A DNA stretch of 18,328 bases from Candidatus Saccharimonadota bacterium (GCA_013815785.1 JACDFO010000017.1:1-18328); one strand, 5' to 3'; counted from the first letter of the stretch, positions 1-8,199 are shown. Numbers and translations are program-made. The notes: generated by a model from the sequence alone, not told the origin.

Positions 1-785
1 TTTAGCTCTGAGTCTTCAATGAACCCCGGGATAATGATGTCTTTTTTATATTTATTATCTGCAAGTTTATTTTCCAGTTCATTAAAGTAGAACTCTTTCT
101 TCCCTGCCAATACTAGTTGCAGATCCGGATGTTTTTCTTTTAATAACGTAAAAGCCTCAACCAACCGGTCAATGTTTTTATGAGGGAAAGGGCTGCCGAC
201 ATGCATGATGTACGGTTTTTGTACACCTTTGAGTTGAGTAGGGTTAACTGGCAGCGGTGGCTCGCTAGCCTCTAGCGTAACGGTTATTTTGTCTTTGGCA
301 AACGGATGGAGTTTGATTATATCCCCCTTCACGTATTCTGTCGGTGCGATTATAGCGCGGCTGGCCCGATGGCTGTGCCAAAACAATAGCCGATATCCGG
401 CCATCCTTAAATAGTGAAGCGGTAGCGGCAACCGCCCTGCCCGCGTAAACCGCAGCATGGTGAGATCATGGGTTGTTGTTATGCGCTTGCCAAAGTAGAA
501 GACAGGTTCTTGCGGCGTCATCCAAAAATGGACGAGATCAGGTTTGAGGTTGTTGAGAAAACGGGCAAATGTAAGCTGGTCAAGCGGATTAAATGAAAAT
601 TGCTTAAACTTGCATTCGGCAGCTGTAAAATTCTGGGAAGTTGGCTGCCAATTATCGCCAGGTTTTAGCAAGATCGTGTATCTTTTATCAGCATCTATTT
701 GTTGGAGATGTTCAACCAGCCGGTCAATATATCGGCCACTGCTAGACTGCCTCCCCCGGGCATCTATAACTATATGCTTTGCCAT
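1..785 (-). CDS. Glycosyltransferase family 4 (GT-B fold), partial at left edge
   Basis: The reading frame is open from an ATG at 785 down to the window edge, giving about 261 residues; the C-terminus lies outside. It starts with a short beta strand and a glycine-rich loop (DARGRQSSSGRYID), then a THDLT segment near residue 104. Near residues 188-200 the start of the second Rossmann domain reads VGSPFPHKNIDRLV, followed by LVLAGK and GFIEDSEL. This order is that of GT4 enzymes that move a sugar from an NDP donor at the cytoplasmic membrane face. The E-x7-E donor-binding motif should lie just beyond the edge and cannot be checked. The start is supported by a perfect TATAAT box ending 8 bases before the ATG. 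The specific sugar cannot be told. It shares its promoter region with the divergent ligase gene. Confidence 0.88.
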   Translation of the reverse strand, partial: MAKHIVIDARGRQSSSGRYIDRLVEHLQQIDADKRYTILLKPGDNWQPTSQNFTAAECKFKQFSFNPLDQLTFARFLNNLKPDLVHFWMTPQEPVFYFGKRITTTHDLTMLRFTRAGRLPLPLHYLRMAGYRLLFWHSHRASRAIIAPTEYVKGDIIKLHPFAKDKITVTLEASEPPLPVNPTQLKGVQKPYIMHVGSPFPHKNIDRLVEAFTLLKEKHPDLQLVLAGKKEFYFNELENKLADNKYKKDIIIPGFIEDSEL

Positions 786-801
786 AAGCTACAATTATAG
801 G
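786..801. promoter_or_regulatory. Overlapping divergent -10 elements, apparently leaderless on both sides
   Basis: On the minus strand TATAAT (799-794) lies 8 bases before the ATG at 785. On the plus strand TACAAT (790-795) lies 6 bases before the GTG at 802. The two boxes share two bases, so polymerase could not occupy both at once. No Shine-Dalgarno sequence fits between box and start codon on either strand. Neither side has a clear -35 at 16-18 bases. The call rests on the boxes and their matched spacing only. Confidence 0.5.
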
Positions 802-2163
802 GTGGAAAAGATAAAAAGCATATCATTGTATATCTTTCTGGGGCTGCTTGCCTATATGCCGCTGCACATATTTATTTCAACCTGGATAGGATCAAGTTTT
901 GGCGTATTGGCATTTGCCAAGATTGCCAAGGACGTAGTATTGCTAATAGGCTTCACGCTTGTGCTGTTATCTGCTTACTACATTGGTAAGCTTAACGCAG
1001 TAATACAAGACAAGCTTGTATGGGCAATAGCTGCTTATGGAGTTCTAACTGTCCTGTTAGCAATCATTAAACCAACGGATCAGGATGCTGAAATTCTTGG
1101 TCTGGTTTATAATTTACGTTTTTTACTGTTTTTTGTTTACGGACTAATACTTGCTCGGCTGTACGATAGTAACAATTTGTGGCAAAGAGCTATACGGGTA
1201 GTGTTGGGAGTGTCGGTTATTGTTATGGTATTTGGCATAATCCAGTACACCATACTGCCGGATACGGCGCTTACGCATGTTGGTTATTCCCGGGCTAACG
1301 GTGTGCTGCCGGTCTTTTTTATCGATGACAAGCCTGATTTGGAACGCGTAATGTCGACCATGCGTGACCCGAATTCCTTTGGATCTTATTTGGTGATAAT
1401 ACTTTCCTTTGCCCTAGCATATCTACTGGCTTATAAAAATAAATACCTGCGGCAGGTCACAGTAGGAATCCTAGCTTTAGGAATCCTATCTCTTTGGTTC
1501 TCGTTTTCGCGTAGCGCATGGATTGGTGCCCTGCTAGCCGCGATCATTGTGGGGGCAGTATCATTCAAAAAAAAGAAGGGGTTCAGGGTTAATAAAAAGC
1601 TACTAACCATAGGAGCGGGATGCGTGGCAGTAATGGTTCTAGCCGTATATCCGTTTAGAAATACATACTTGGTACAAAACGTTATATTTCATGCCGACGA
1701 AAGTACGACCTTAGAAGACCCTAATGAACTAAGACTACGATTTTATAAAGAATCACTGCGTGCCGGAGTGGAGACACCACTGGGGCATGGGCCTGGCACG
1801 GCCGGCCTGGCTTCGATTAGGAATACTCAAGAAGGGGTAGTATTAAACGAGAACTATTACTTACAGCTTTTGCACGAAACAGGCTTTATTGGGTTGTTGT
1901 TATTTCTAGTGATTGTGCTGATTGTTGCCCTGCGGCTTTATGGTAAGGCTGGTGTACATCCGGGCGCTACTGCCCTACTGGCTGCCTTCGCCGGCCTAGC
2001 GGTTACAAATTTCTTAGTACATATATGGTCAAATGAAGCCGTTGCATATACTTTCTGGGGGCTGGCAGGACTTAGCTTGTACCAACCCCAAGCACCTAGA
2101 CTACTCTTTCGGAGAGCTCATGGGCAACATGATGCCCCACAAACCCCCGCTACGAGTATTTAA
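802..2163 (+). CDS. O-antigen ligase/polymerase family membrane protein (WaaL/Wzy_C type)
   Basis: A polytopic membrane protein of 453 residues with about ten to twelve hydrophobic segments. The large periplasmic-type loop (about residues 285-360) begins after FSFSRSAWIGALL (R238) and ends with NEN-YYLQLLHETGFIGLLL (H358), the pattern of the Wzy_C family (Pfam PF04932). Such enzymes join a lipid-linked glycan to an acceptor or polymerise repeat units outside the cytoplasmic membrane. An open frame continues upstream to 544, but that stretch is antisense to the neighbouring GT4 gene and lacks membrane character. I chose the GTG at 802 because a TACAAT box lies 6 bases upstream and the first helix starts right after it. 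ATG at 856 is an alternative but would cut into helix 1. With Wzm/Wzt nearby, a ligase role is more likely than polymerase, but this is inference. Confidence 0.85.
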   Translation: MEKIKSISLYIFLGLLAYMPLHIFISTWIGSSFGVLAFAKIAKDVVLLIGFTLVLLSAYYIGKLNAVIQDKLVWAIAAYGVLTVLLAIIKPTDQDAEILGLVYNLRFLLFFVYGLILARLYDSNNLWQRAIRVVLGVSVIVMVFGIIQYTILPDTALTHVGYSRANGVLPVFFIDDKPDLERVMSTMRDPNSFGSYLVIILSFALAYLLAYKNKYLRQVTVGILALGILSLWFSFSRSAWIGALLAAIIVGAVSFKKKKGFRVNKKLLTIGAGCVAVMVLAVYPFRNTYLVQNVIFHADESTTLEDPNELRLRFYKESLRAGVETPLGHGPGTAGLASIRNTQEGVVLNENYYLQLLHETGFIGLLLFLVIVLIVALRLYGKAGVHPGATALLAAFAGLAVTNFLVHIWSNEAVAYTFWGLAGLSLYQPQAPRLLFRRAHGQHDAPQTPATSI

Positions 2164-2201
2164 GCCCACACTATAATACAGGCCTATCCAAGGAGATAGG
2201 G

Positions 2202-3347
2202 TTAAGGCAAATCACGAAATTTATTAAGTAATTTTCTAGCTATTTCATCCCATGTTTCTAATCCTCGCAAATGAACTTTTGAACGATCCGCATAGTCTTT
2301 GTATGCTGCCCCGTCTTCTAGCAGGTATTGAACGGCGTTAGTAAGTGACAACGTATCATCTTTATCAAAGTAAACAACGCTGTCCCCGGCAACTTCATGA
2401 AATACTTCTATATCACTGCAAATCACTGGTTTTCCATAGCTCATGGCTTCTAGTATTGGCATGCCAAATCCTTCATATATAGAAGGCTGGATATAAAGTG
2501 TTGTTTTCTCAAATAGCAGAGCTCTCTCATCATCGCTAACATAACCGGTCATTATAATATTTAGGCCCGAACTTTGAAGTTCTTCGATCTTTTCTAGTAT
2601 TTCCTGATCGTTCCAGCCTTTCCCTCCCGCCAGCACCAGTGCGTAATTTGATTTCAGTTTGTCTGAAAGTTGTTCGTAAGCGCTAAGTAGCGCGCCTATA
2701 TTCTTTCTTGGTTCGATAGTGCCTATGAATAGAATGAACTTATCCGGGATATTAAATCTATCTATACTTCCGGTGGGAGATGGGGGATTAATTACAGGAG
2801 GTATTGGCGTAATATGCAACTTGTTTTCCGGAAGACCGAAATTTTCGATGATACGATTTTTGGTAAAGCCGGATATCGTTATAACCATATCTGCATTCCG
2901 CATTGTTCTGGGCACCCATTCTCTCAGGAAGTTCAGGTTTTTTGTTGAGATAAATTGGGGATAATCAATAAAACCAAGGTCATGAACAACAGCAATTTTT
3001 TTTGACTTAAAAAACGATGGCAAAATGACGTAGTTGCCAAATAAAAGTATATCCCCACGTGTTCTGGTGAATATTTCATAAGGTGGCTGAAAACCTAGTT
3101 TCCTGCAAAGCGACAGAATCTTACCAGGCATCACCCGGGATTGCACGTACCTGATGTTTTTACCAGTGGGTAAATCAGTAATATTCTTTTTGCCTAAGAA
3201 ATTAAAATAATGTCCAACTAGCTTAATCTCATCACCGCCAGTTTCCGACAAGGACCTAATAAGCAAATCAACGTAATAACCAACGCCAGATTTTTTTCTA
3301 GCTAGCGAGTTTGCATCGAACAGAATTATCAGAGGTTTTTTACTCAT
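2202..3347 (-). CDS. Glycosyltransferase family 4 (mannosyltransferase-like)
   Basis: A complete GT-B glycosyltransferase of 381 residues. The N-terminal half has the loop ARKKSGVGYYVDLL (about 17-29) and VHDLGFIDYPQF (121-132). The C-terminal half has FILFIGTIEPRKNI (R214, K215 contact donor phosphates in the family), LAGGKGW, and the E-x7-E motif in YEGFGMPILEAM (E292, E300). This arrangement resembles WbaZ/MtfB-type mannosyltransferases, but the sugar cannot be assigned from sequence alone. The open frame extends upstream to 3401 through the end of the preceding gene. I chose the ATG at 3347 because homology begins there (MSKKPLIILFDAN) and it overlaps the upstream stop as ATGAGTAA, giving tight coupling. 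An AGAAAGG lies about 14 bases upstream. The gene ends 38 bases from the convergent ligase gene. Confidence 0.9.
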   Translation of the reverse strand: MSKKPLIILFDANSLARKKSGVGYYVDLLIRSLSETGGDEIKLVGHYFNFLGKKNITDLPTGKNIRYVQSRVMPGKILSLCRKLGFQPPYEIFTRTRGDILLFGNYVILPSFFKSKKIAVVHDLGFIDYPQFISTKNLNFLREWVPRTMRNADMVITISGFTKNRIIENFGLPENKLHITPIPPVINPPSPTGSIDRFNIPDKFILFIGTIEPRKNIGALLSAYEQLSDKLKSNYALVLAGGKGWNDQEILEKIEELQSSGLNIIMTGYVSDDERALLFEKTTLYIQPSIYEGFGMPILEAMSYGKPVICSDIEVFHEVAGDSVVYFDKDDTLSLTNAVQYLLEDGAAYKDYADRSKVHLRGLETWDEIARKLLNKFRDLP

Positions 3348-4482
3348 ACAGCGGCAGGAACCTTTCTCTAACAGCATTTTCAAATATGAAATTAGCTTCA
3401 TAGACTTTCCGGCTGGCCTCGCCGTAAGCTTTTCTTAGGTCAGGGTTATCTGCCAGCTTCTCCATGGCTACGGCTAATGCCTGTGCGTCGTGGGCAGGAA
3501 CTAGTAAGCCGTTTTTCTCATTGGTGACAAGTTCGGGATTGCCGCCGACATCGCAAGCAATAATGGGGAGGCCTAATTTGGCGGCTTCAATCAAAGAGAT
3601 ACTAAAACCTTCGTGATAGCTCGGGTGTACGAATACATCGCAAGCGGCCAGGTTCGATAAGGTGTCCGGCGGAAAGCCCCAGAAAACGATCCGCTTGTTA
3701 CTAGACGCCATAGTCTCAAAGCGCTTCGCCTCAAGGCCTTCTCCAAATAGCCAAAGCCGTGATTCGGGGCGGCCCAATTGGGTAAAGGCTTCTATAAGTT
3801 CGCCAATGCCCTTGGCCGTTACCAGCCGTGAGGTCGCACCAAAGATTATGGCGTGTTTATCTTCTAATGCCCGCCTGGTTGGTGTTACTTTTGTGGACGG
3901 TACGCCCATATATGCGACACGGTAATTATCGGGCACCGTGCGGCCGAGACTCTCCTCGATATGCTTTAGCTCGTTCTTACTAACCAGGGCGACCGCGTAA
4001 GTTTGGCGGCTCAGCCAATACACGATTTTACCAATAGGATTTTTATACCATACCCTATGATTGGCATAGATATATTTTAAATCGGCATGATCGCTCCAAA
4101 TTACACGCCTACCAAGCAAACGGCCGGCAATCGTGGCGGCGATAAAGTCATCCCGGCTTTGGGCATGGACAACATCAATATGGTTACGGATGACGAGGCT
4201 TAGGTACCAGAACACCAGAACTAGCTGCCAAGCAAAATAAATCGGTAGCAGAACAGTGTGCCAGCCACCCCAGTTTTGTCTGGAAAGCCACCAGCCGCGT
4301 TTATGCGCAATGTCTTGAGCACGAGCGTAGTCTAGTAGTTTTTTCGAGCGGGAAACGATGATTGCTGAGACGTTATTAGCAGCGAGCTCACTAGCGAGGT
4401 CAACAGGAAAGCGCTCGCCCCCGCCAAAATCAAACGGGTATGCATTTCGGATGATAAGGGCTTTCAGACGGTTTTGCTTCAC
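3340..4482 (-). CDS. Glycosyltransferase family 4
   Basis: A 380-residue GT-B enzyme starting at GTG 4482. Residues 19-23 (FGGGE) form the N-terminal glycine loop. VVHAQSRDDFIAA (104-116) and WSDHADLKY (129-137) lie in the acceptor domain. The donor domain has FGATSRLVTAKGI (R219, K224), LFGEG, and E-x7-E in YHEGFSISLIEAA (E291, E299), followed by ACDVGGNPELV. It would add an NDP-sugar to the growing lipid-linked glycan. It is the first gene of a two-gene minus-strand unit and overlaps the next glycosyltransferase by 8 bases. A TTGCCC-18-TACAAT promoter lies immediately upstream, with the -10 box only 6 bases from the GTG, so the mRNA is probably leaderless. GC is higher here than in the genes from 6000 to 9000. 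Confidence 0.9.
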   Translation of the reverse strand: MKQNRLKALIIRNAYPFDFGGGERFPVDLASELAANNVSAIIVSRSKKLLDYARAQDIAHKRGWWLSRQNWGGWHTVLLPIYFAWQLVLVFWYLSLVIRNHIDVVHAQSRDDFIAATIAGRLLGRRVIWSDHADLKYIYANHRVWYKNPIGKIVYWLSRQTYAVALVSKNELKHIEESLGRTVPDNYRVAYMGVPSTKVTPTRRALEDKHAIIFGATSRLVTAKGIGELIEAFTQLGRPESRLWLFGEGLEAKRFETMASSNKRIVFWGFPPDTLSNLAACDVFVHPSYHEGFSISLIEAAKLGLPIIACDVGGNPELVTNEKNGLLVPAHDAQALAVAMEKLADNPDLRKAYGEASRKVYEANFIFENAVRERFLPLYE

Positions 4483-4518
4483 TTTAGTATTGTATGGCGC
4501 TATGGGTTAGAAGGGCAA
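4483..4518 (-). promoter_or_regulatory. Promoter of the 4482 glycosyltransferase, leaderless
   Basis: On the minus strand TTGCCC (4518-4513), an 18-base spacer, TACAAT (4494-4489), then six bases to the GTG at 4482. The -35 matches consensus at 4 of 6 positions and the -10 at 5 of 6. Normal -10 to +1 spacing places transcription start on the first base of the start codon. The -35 region lies between the two divergent genes and next to the palindrome at 4522-4536. Confidence 0.55.
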
Positions 4519-4521
4519 ATT

Positions 4522-4536
4522 AGTGTAAAATACACT
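4522..4536. promoter_or_regulatory. Perfect inverted repeat over the wzm -10 box (possible operator)
   Basis: AGTGTA-AAA-TACACT is a perfect 6+3+6 palindrome. It contains TAAAAT (4526-4531), the best -10 candidate for the transporter operon, which lies 8 bases before the chosen GTG at 4540. No good -35 is visible at 16-18 bases, as is common for activated promoters. A dimeric repressor or activator site is possible. A palindrome this short could also arise by chance. Confidence 0.35.
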
Positions 4537-4539
4537 GAA

Positions 4540-5352
4540 GTGAAGGGCCTGCAACCAACGCAACATTACCGGTATTCTTTTATACTGCTGAGACAGCTGG
4601 TGATTACCGATTTCAAACTGCGCTACCAGGGCTCGGTACTCGGTTATGCGTGGTCGCTACTACGGCCACTGTTTTTATTTGTAATCCTGTACCTTGTTTT
4701 TGTGCAAGGGCTTAAAGTCGGCGGCACTATTCCGCATTTTCCCATTTATTTGCTTTTGGGTATTGTCCTTTGGAACTTTTTTGGTGAGATGACTAGCCAG
4801 AGCCTCAGCTCGATTGTTAACAGAGGTGATTTAATCAGGAAGATTCGGATTCCGCGCTGGATTATTGTCTTGTCCAGCAGCATTTCCGCCTTGATTAACC
4901 TGGGACTTAACTTGTTGGTTGTTGTGCTTTTCATGACTTTCAACGACGTGGAAATATCTAGGTCTGCCATATTTTTTCCGATTATACTGTTGGAAATTTA
5001 TATCTTTGCCTTGGGGGTTTCATTATTTTTATCAGCTGCCTTTGTAAAGTTCCGGGATGTAAGCTATATCTGGGAGTTGATACTTCAGGCGGGATTCTAT
5101 GCCACGCCCTTGCTTTACCCACTTGATATTGTGAAAAATGTTAGTATCCAGAAACTGATGCTGCTGAACCCCATGGCGCAAGCTATCCAGGATGCCCGCT
5201 CCATGCTGGTAACCAAAGAAACCATAACAATCGCTGAAGCGTACGATAGCCCCGCGGCCCGCTTGATAAGCCTGGGTATTATTGCCGTTGTCTTTATCGT
5301 TGGTATTTTGTACTTCAAGCGTGAAGCCAGGCATTTTGCGGAGAACCTATAG
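4540..5352 (+). CDS. wzm: Polysaccharide ABC transporter permease (ABC-2 type, Wzm)
   Basis: An inner-membrane permease of about 270 residues with six hydrophobic segments. The N-terminal amphipathic stretch TDFKLRYQGSVLGYAWSLLRPL (about 24-44) is the hallmark of Wzm/TagG/RfbA permeases (ABC2_membrane family). Near residues 186-194 FYATPLLYP and near 210-214 NPMAQ match the conserved end of the family. It pairs with the adjacent ATPase to export lipid-linked polysaccharide across the cytoplasmic membrane. The frame is open upstream to 4474, overlapping the divergent glycosyltransferase. I prefer GTG at 4540 because TAAAAT lies 8 bases before it and family homology starts about 15 residues later. 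The other upstream starts would lengthen the protein without homology. The stop is 2 bases from the wzt start. Confidence 0.9.
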   Translation: MKGLQPTQHYRYSFILLRQLVITDFKLRYQGSVLGYAWSLLRPLFLFVILYLVFVQGLKVGGTIPHFPIYLLLGIVLWNFFGEMTSQSLSSIVNRGDLIRKIRIPRWIIVLSSSISALINLGLNLLVVVLFMTFNDVEISRSAIFFPIILLEIYIFALGVSLFLSAAFVKFRDVSYIWELILQAGFYATPLLYPLDIVKNVSIQKLMLLNPMAQAIQDARSMLVTKETITIAEAYDSPAARLISLGIIAVVFIVGILYFKREARHFAENL

Positions 5353-5354
5353 TT

Positions 5355-6524
5355 ATGGATGAGCCAGCAATTATTGTCAGCGAAGTTAGCAAAGCTTTTA
5401 AACTACCGCACGAAAAACACGGGTCATTTAAAAGCCTGTTCGTAAACCTGTTCCGTGGCCGCAGAACCTATGAGCGCCAGCAGGTGCTCAAAAACGTGTC
5501 GTTTGAAATAAAAAAAGGTGAGTTCTTCGGTATTGTCGGGCGCAACGGAGGCGGCAAGAGTACCCTGCTCAAGCTGTTAGCCGGTATTTACACGCCAGAC
5601 AGCGGCGCGGTTGTGGTAAATGGCAAATTAACGCCGTTTATTGAACTTGGAGTTGGATTCAATCCAGAATTAACAGGTAGGGAGAACGTATATCTGAATG
5701 GCGCATTACTGGGCTTTAGTCGCAAAGAAATGGAAGCGATGTATTCGGACATAGTTGAATTCGCAGAGATTGATAAGTTTATGGATCAAAAACTGAAGAA
5801 TTATTCTTCCGGCATGCAGGTGCGATTAGCTTTTTCTATAGCGATAAGAGCAAAGACAGACATATTACTCATCGACGAAGTGCTTGCGGTAGGAGATGCT
5901 GGTTTCCAGGCGAAATGCTTCAATTACTTTCGCCGCTTAAAGAGCGAGAAACAAACCGTTGTGTTTGTTTCTCATGATATGGAGAGTGTTCAACGATTTT
6001 GTGATCGCGCGTTGCTTATTGATAAAGGAGATATAAAGATAGCCGGCGACCCTCGTGTTGTAGCGGCACAGTATTCGTTAAACTCGGCTCCTAGTTCATC
6101 GAATGAAGAAAAAGCAATCATTGGGAGTTCGGCAAAGGAATTCGAGATCCAGAAAGTCACTATAGATAAACAATCAAAATCACTTACCCCAAAAGACACG
6201 GTTAGATTCACGATACATTATCGTATTAAGCAGAAACTAGCCTATGATATTGGGATTTCTATTATGAAAGGTGGGATATCTCTTCACGAGCGGAATACAA
6301 AGGACATTAAACTCCCAGTGAGTAAGGGAGAACACCATCTAGTATGGGAAGCTGAGGCTGCTTTGCTTAGCAAAGGTCTTTATATAATTAATGTGACCGC
6401 CTTTAATAACGATTTCAAGCCGATCGCACTTATAGTTGATGCGGAAAGTTTTTTTGTCGAGCATGCTGATCCCACAATTGGCGGTCTTGTTAATATGGGA
6501 AGTAAATGGAGTATTGGTAAATGA
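5355..6524 (+). CDS. wzt: Polysaccharide ABC transporter ATPase with C-terminal glycan-binding domain (Wzt)
   Basis: A 389-residue ATPase partner of Wzm. Walker A is GRNGGGKST (62-70), with Gly where most homologues have Ala. The signature is YSSGMQVR (150-157), Walker B is ILLIDE (170-175), and the switch His is H207 in VSHDM. Residues about 245-389 form an additional beta-rich domain of the Wzt_C type (PF14524), which in O9a- and O12-type systems recognises the polysaccharide's end or serotype and restricts export to the cognate glycan. GC falls from about 51% over 5461-5640 to about 38% over 6121-6300, so the two domains may have separate histories. The stop TGA overlaps the next ATG as ATGA. 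That the protein carries a Wzt_C domain suggests the glycan has a defined terminal cap. Confidence 0.93.
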   Translation: MDEPAIIVSEVSKAFKLPHEKHGSFKSLFVNLFRGRRTYERQQVLKNVSFEIKKGEFFGIVGRNGGGKSTLLKLLAGIYTPDSGAVVVNGKLTPFIELGVGFNPELTGRENVYLNGALLGFSRKEMEAMYSDIVEFAEIDKFMDQKLKNYSSGMQVRLAFSIAIRAKTDILLIDEVLAVGDAGFQAKCFNYFRRLKSEKQTVVFVSHDMESVQRFCDRALLIDKGDIKIAGDPRVVAAQYSLNSAPSSSNEEKAIIGSSAKEFEIQKVTIDKQSKSLTPKDTVRFTIHYRIKQKLAYDIGISIMKGGISLHERNTKDIKLPVSKGEHHLVWEAEAALLSKGLYIINVTAFNNDFKPIALIVDAESFFVEHADPTIGGLVNMGSKWSIGK

Positions 6525-7090
6525 ATAAGCCTACTAAGACTATAAAGTTACATCTTGCGTGCGGAACAAACATTGTTTTGGGAAAGGGATGGACAAATAT
6601 TGATCTAGATACTCGCAATAATAGGAATATTAAAAAACACGATTTAAGTAAGCCGCTTCCGTACAAAGATAATTCAGTTGACATGATTTTTCACGAGCAT
6701 TTTATTGAACATTTACCAAAATATGATGGTCAGGCATTTCTGCGTGAGTGCTACCGAGTATTGAAGTCGGGTGGCGTGATGCGAGTTGGCTGGCCGGACA
6801 CTGCACGGCTAATTCGAGCATATACATTCCGAGATAGAAAGTATTTTGACTATATCTCAAAGAATGTTGATGGGGAAGTAAATTCCAAGAGCTGGGACGA
6901 GCTGGTAGTTGACTTTTTTTATTCATGGGAGCATAGGTACGGTTATACTCGCAAACACCTAAAGAGTGTCCTAGGGGACATTAGTTTTTATAAAATAAGA
7001 TATAAAAAGCGTATGCAATCTGACCATGGATTTGATATTGACCTAAGAGATGATCCCGCTACAACTTACATTGAAGTCGTGAAACCATGA
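6521..7090 (+). CDS. SAM-dependent methyltransferase, class I
   Basis: A compact 189-residue Rossmann-fold methyltransferase. Motif I is LHLACGT (10-16) and the acidic motif II residue is in NIDLD (D28). The post-motif DMIFHEHFIEHL (54-65) and LKSGGVMRVGWPD (81-93) follow the Methyltransf_11/COG4627 pattern often seen in surface-sugar clusters. It could O-methylate a sugar of the glycan. It might also act as a chain-end cap read by the Wzt C-terminal domain, which is suggested only by its position directly after wzt. There is no membrane segment. It overlaps both neighbours by 4 bases (ATGA at 6521 and 7087), so expression is tied to transport. The gene is AT-rich like the next two. Confidence 0.85.
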   Translation: MNKPTKTIKLHLACGTNIVLGKGWTNIDLDTRNNRNIKKHDLSKPLPYKDNSVDMIFHEHFIEHLPKYDGQAFLRECYRVLKSGGVMRVGWPDTARLIRAYTFRDRKYFDYISKNVDGEVNSKSWDELVVDFFYSWEHRYGYTRKHLKSVLGDISFYKIRYKKRMQSDHGFDIDLRDDPATTYIEVVKP

Positions 7091-8199
7091 AACAAAAGCT
7101 ACCTTTTATAAAACCATTCTTTCCTTCCTCTTCTGAGTTAGCCGAAGACTTAGAAAGAATCCACAAAAATAACTACTATACAAATAACGGACCCATATAC
7201 TTTGAGTTTAAAGAAGCGGTTGAAAAGTATTTGGGGCAGGGCGTACATGCAGTAGTTCTCAATAATGCCACAACTGCTTTATTACTTGCGATCAAAGCCA
7301 TTTGCGAACCACCTTATAGCAAAAAATATATAGCGTTACCCTCATTTACATTTCCTGCCGGACCACTAGCAGTGGACTGGTGCGGCTACGAGCCGATATT
7401 TTTTGATGTCGAAAAAAGTAGCGCTCAGCCAAGCATCGACAGCTTCAACAATCTTCATGCTAAATACGATAAACAGCTAGCAGGAATACTTATAGTAAAT
7501 AATTTTGGAATCGGTAACGCTGAGATAACTAAGTGGGAAGAGCTTAGTAGAAGATACAAACTACCTCTGATCATTGATTCTGCCCCCGGATTTGGCTCGG
7601 TTTATCCTGACGGTACGCTACTAGGTGCTCATGGTAATTGCGAAATATTCTCATTACATGCAACAAAGCCATTTGGAATCGGTGAGGGTGGTTTGGTAAC
7701 TACTAGGGATGCAGACCTAGCTAGTCGTATAGAATCACTCAAGAACTTTGGATTCGACCAAGACAAGCTCACGACAACACAGGGTATGAATGGAAAAATT
7801 ACGGAATTTGATTGCGCTATTGGACTACGGATTTTAAGAGATTTTGACTCGGTATTAAATAAGAGAAGACTGGTGTATAGGCGATATGAGGAAAATCTAA
7901 AAAATGCTGATGTTGCTTTCTTGCCCCATGCTGCATCTGCTTCTATCCAGTTTGCGACGATCGTAATAAATTCTTACGCAAGAAACTTAGTACTAAATAA
8001 GCTGTCTGATGGTGGAATAGAAGCGCGAACCTATTACGCGCCAGCTGTACATAAACACCCTTATTTCAGGAATAATCTAAGAACTGAACTATTGAACACC
8101 GAAGAGTTTTCAGAGCAAGTAATTTCATTACCGGTACATTATGACCTTAGTTTTGATAAGGTAGACGAGATCTGCTCGATTATAAGGAGTTGTTTGTGA
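7087..8199 (+). CDS. DegT/DnrJ/EryC1/StrS family PLP-dependent sugar aminotransferase
   Basis: A 370-residue type I fold aminotransferase that adds an amino group to an NDP-4-keto (or 3-keto) sugar using PLP. Visible motifs are NNATTALLLAI (59-69, phosphate-binding turn), LPSFTFPAGP (84-93), IIDSAPGFGS (D164 pairs with the pyridine nitrogen) and SLHATKPFGIGEGG (K194 is the Schiff-base lysine). The full family length is present. Upstream dehydratases supply a 4-keto-6-deoxy sugar; a WbpM/PglF-type enzyme is encoded at 12965. The next gene is an amino-sugar N-formyltransferase, so the likely product is a 4-amino-4,6-dideoxy sugar that is then formylated. It ends at TGA 8197-8199, inside the GTGA overlap with the next start. 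Confidence 0.92.
   Translation: MKQKLPFIKPFFPSSSELAEDLERIHKNNYYTNNGPIYFEFKEAVEKYLGQGVHAVVLNNATTALLLAIKAICEPPYSKKYIALPSFTFPAGPLAVDWCGYEPIFFDVEKSSAQPSIDSFNNLHAKYDKQLAGILIVNNFGIGNAEITKWEELSRRYKLPLIIDSAPGFGSVYPDGTLLGAHGNCEIFSLHATKPFGIGEGGLVTTRDADLASRIESLKNFGFDQDKLTTTQGMNGKITEFDCAIGLRILRDFDSVLNKRRLVYRRYEENLKNADVAFLPHAASASIQFATIVINSYARNLVLNKLSDGGIEARTYYAPAVHKHPYFRNNLRTELLNTEEFSEQVISLPVHYDLSFDKVDEICSIIRSCL
8184..8189 (+). promoter_or_regulatory. Ribosome binding site fixing the formyltransferase start
   Basis: AAGGAG is followed by six bases and then GTG at 8196. This decides against the TTG at 8190, which would sit on top of the Shine-Dalgarno sequence. It also shows that the organism uses SD-led starts within operons, in contrast to the leaderless first genes. 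Confidence 0.7.

Noticed and set aside
544..801. Upstream extension of the ligase reading frame to 544
   Set aside because: The stretch is antisense to the GT4 gene at 1-785, is Cys/Ser/Arg-rich without membrane character, and the GTG at 802 has its own -10 box.
2183..2200. CCTATC/GATAGG hairpin between convergent genes as a terminator
   Set aside because: The stem is only 6 bp with half A/T pairs and no T-run follows on either strand, so I do not call it.
2719..2964. Plus-strand open frames within the minus-strand glycosyltransferases (also 3662-3925)
   Set aside because: They are antisense shadows of conserved genes, with no ribosome binding site and no recognisable protein features.
3348..3401. 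Upstream extension of the glycosyltransferase at 2202-3347
   Set aside because: The extra 18 residues lie inside the preceding gene and show no family similarity; ATG 3347 in the ATGAGTAA overlap is the natural start.
4474..4539. TTG 4474 as start of the Wzm permease
   Set aside because: It would overlap the divergent gene and erase its promoter; GTG 4540 fits the -10 spacing and the family's N-terminus.
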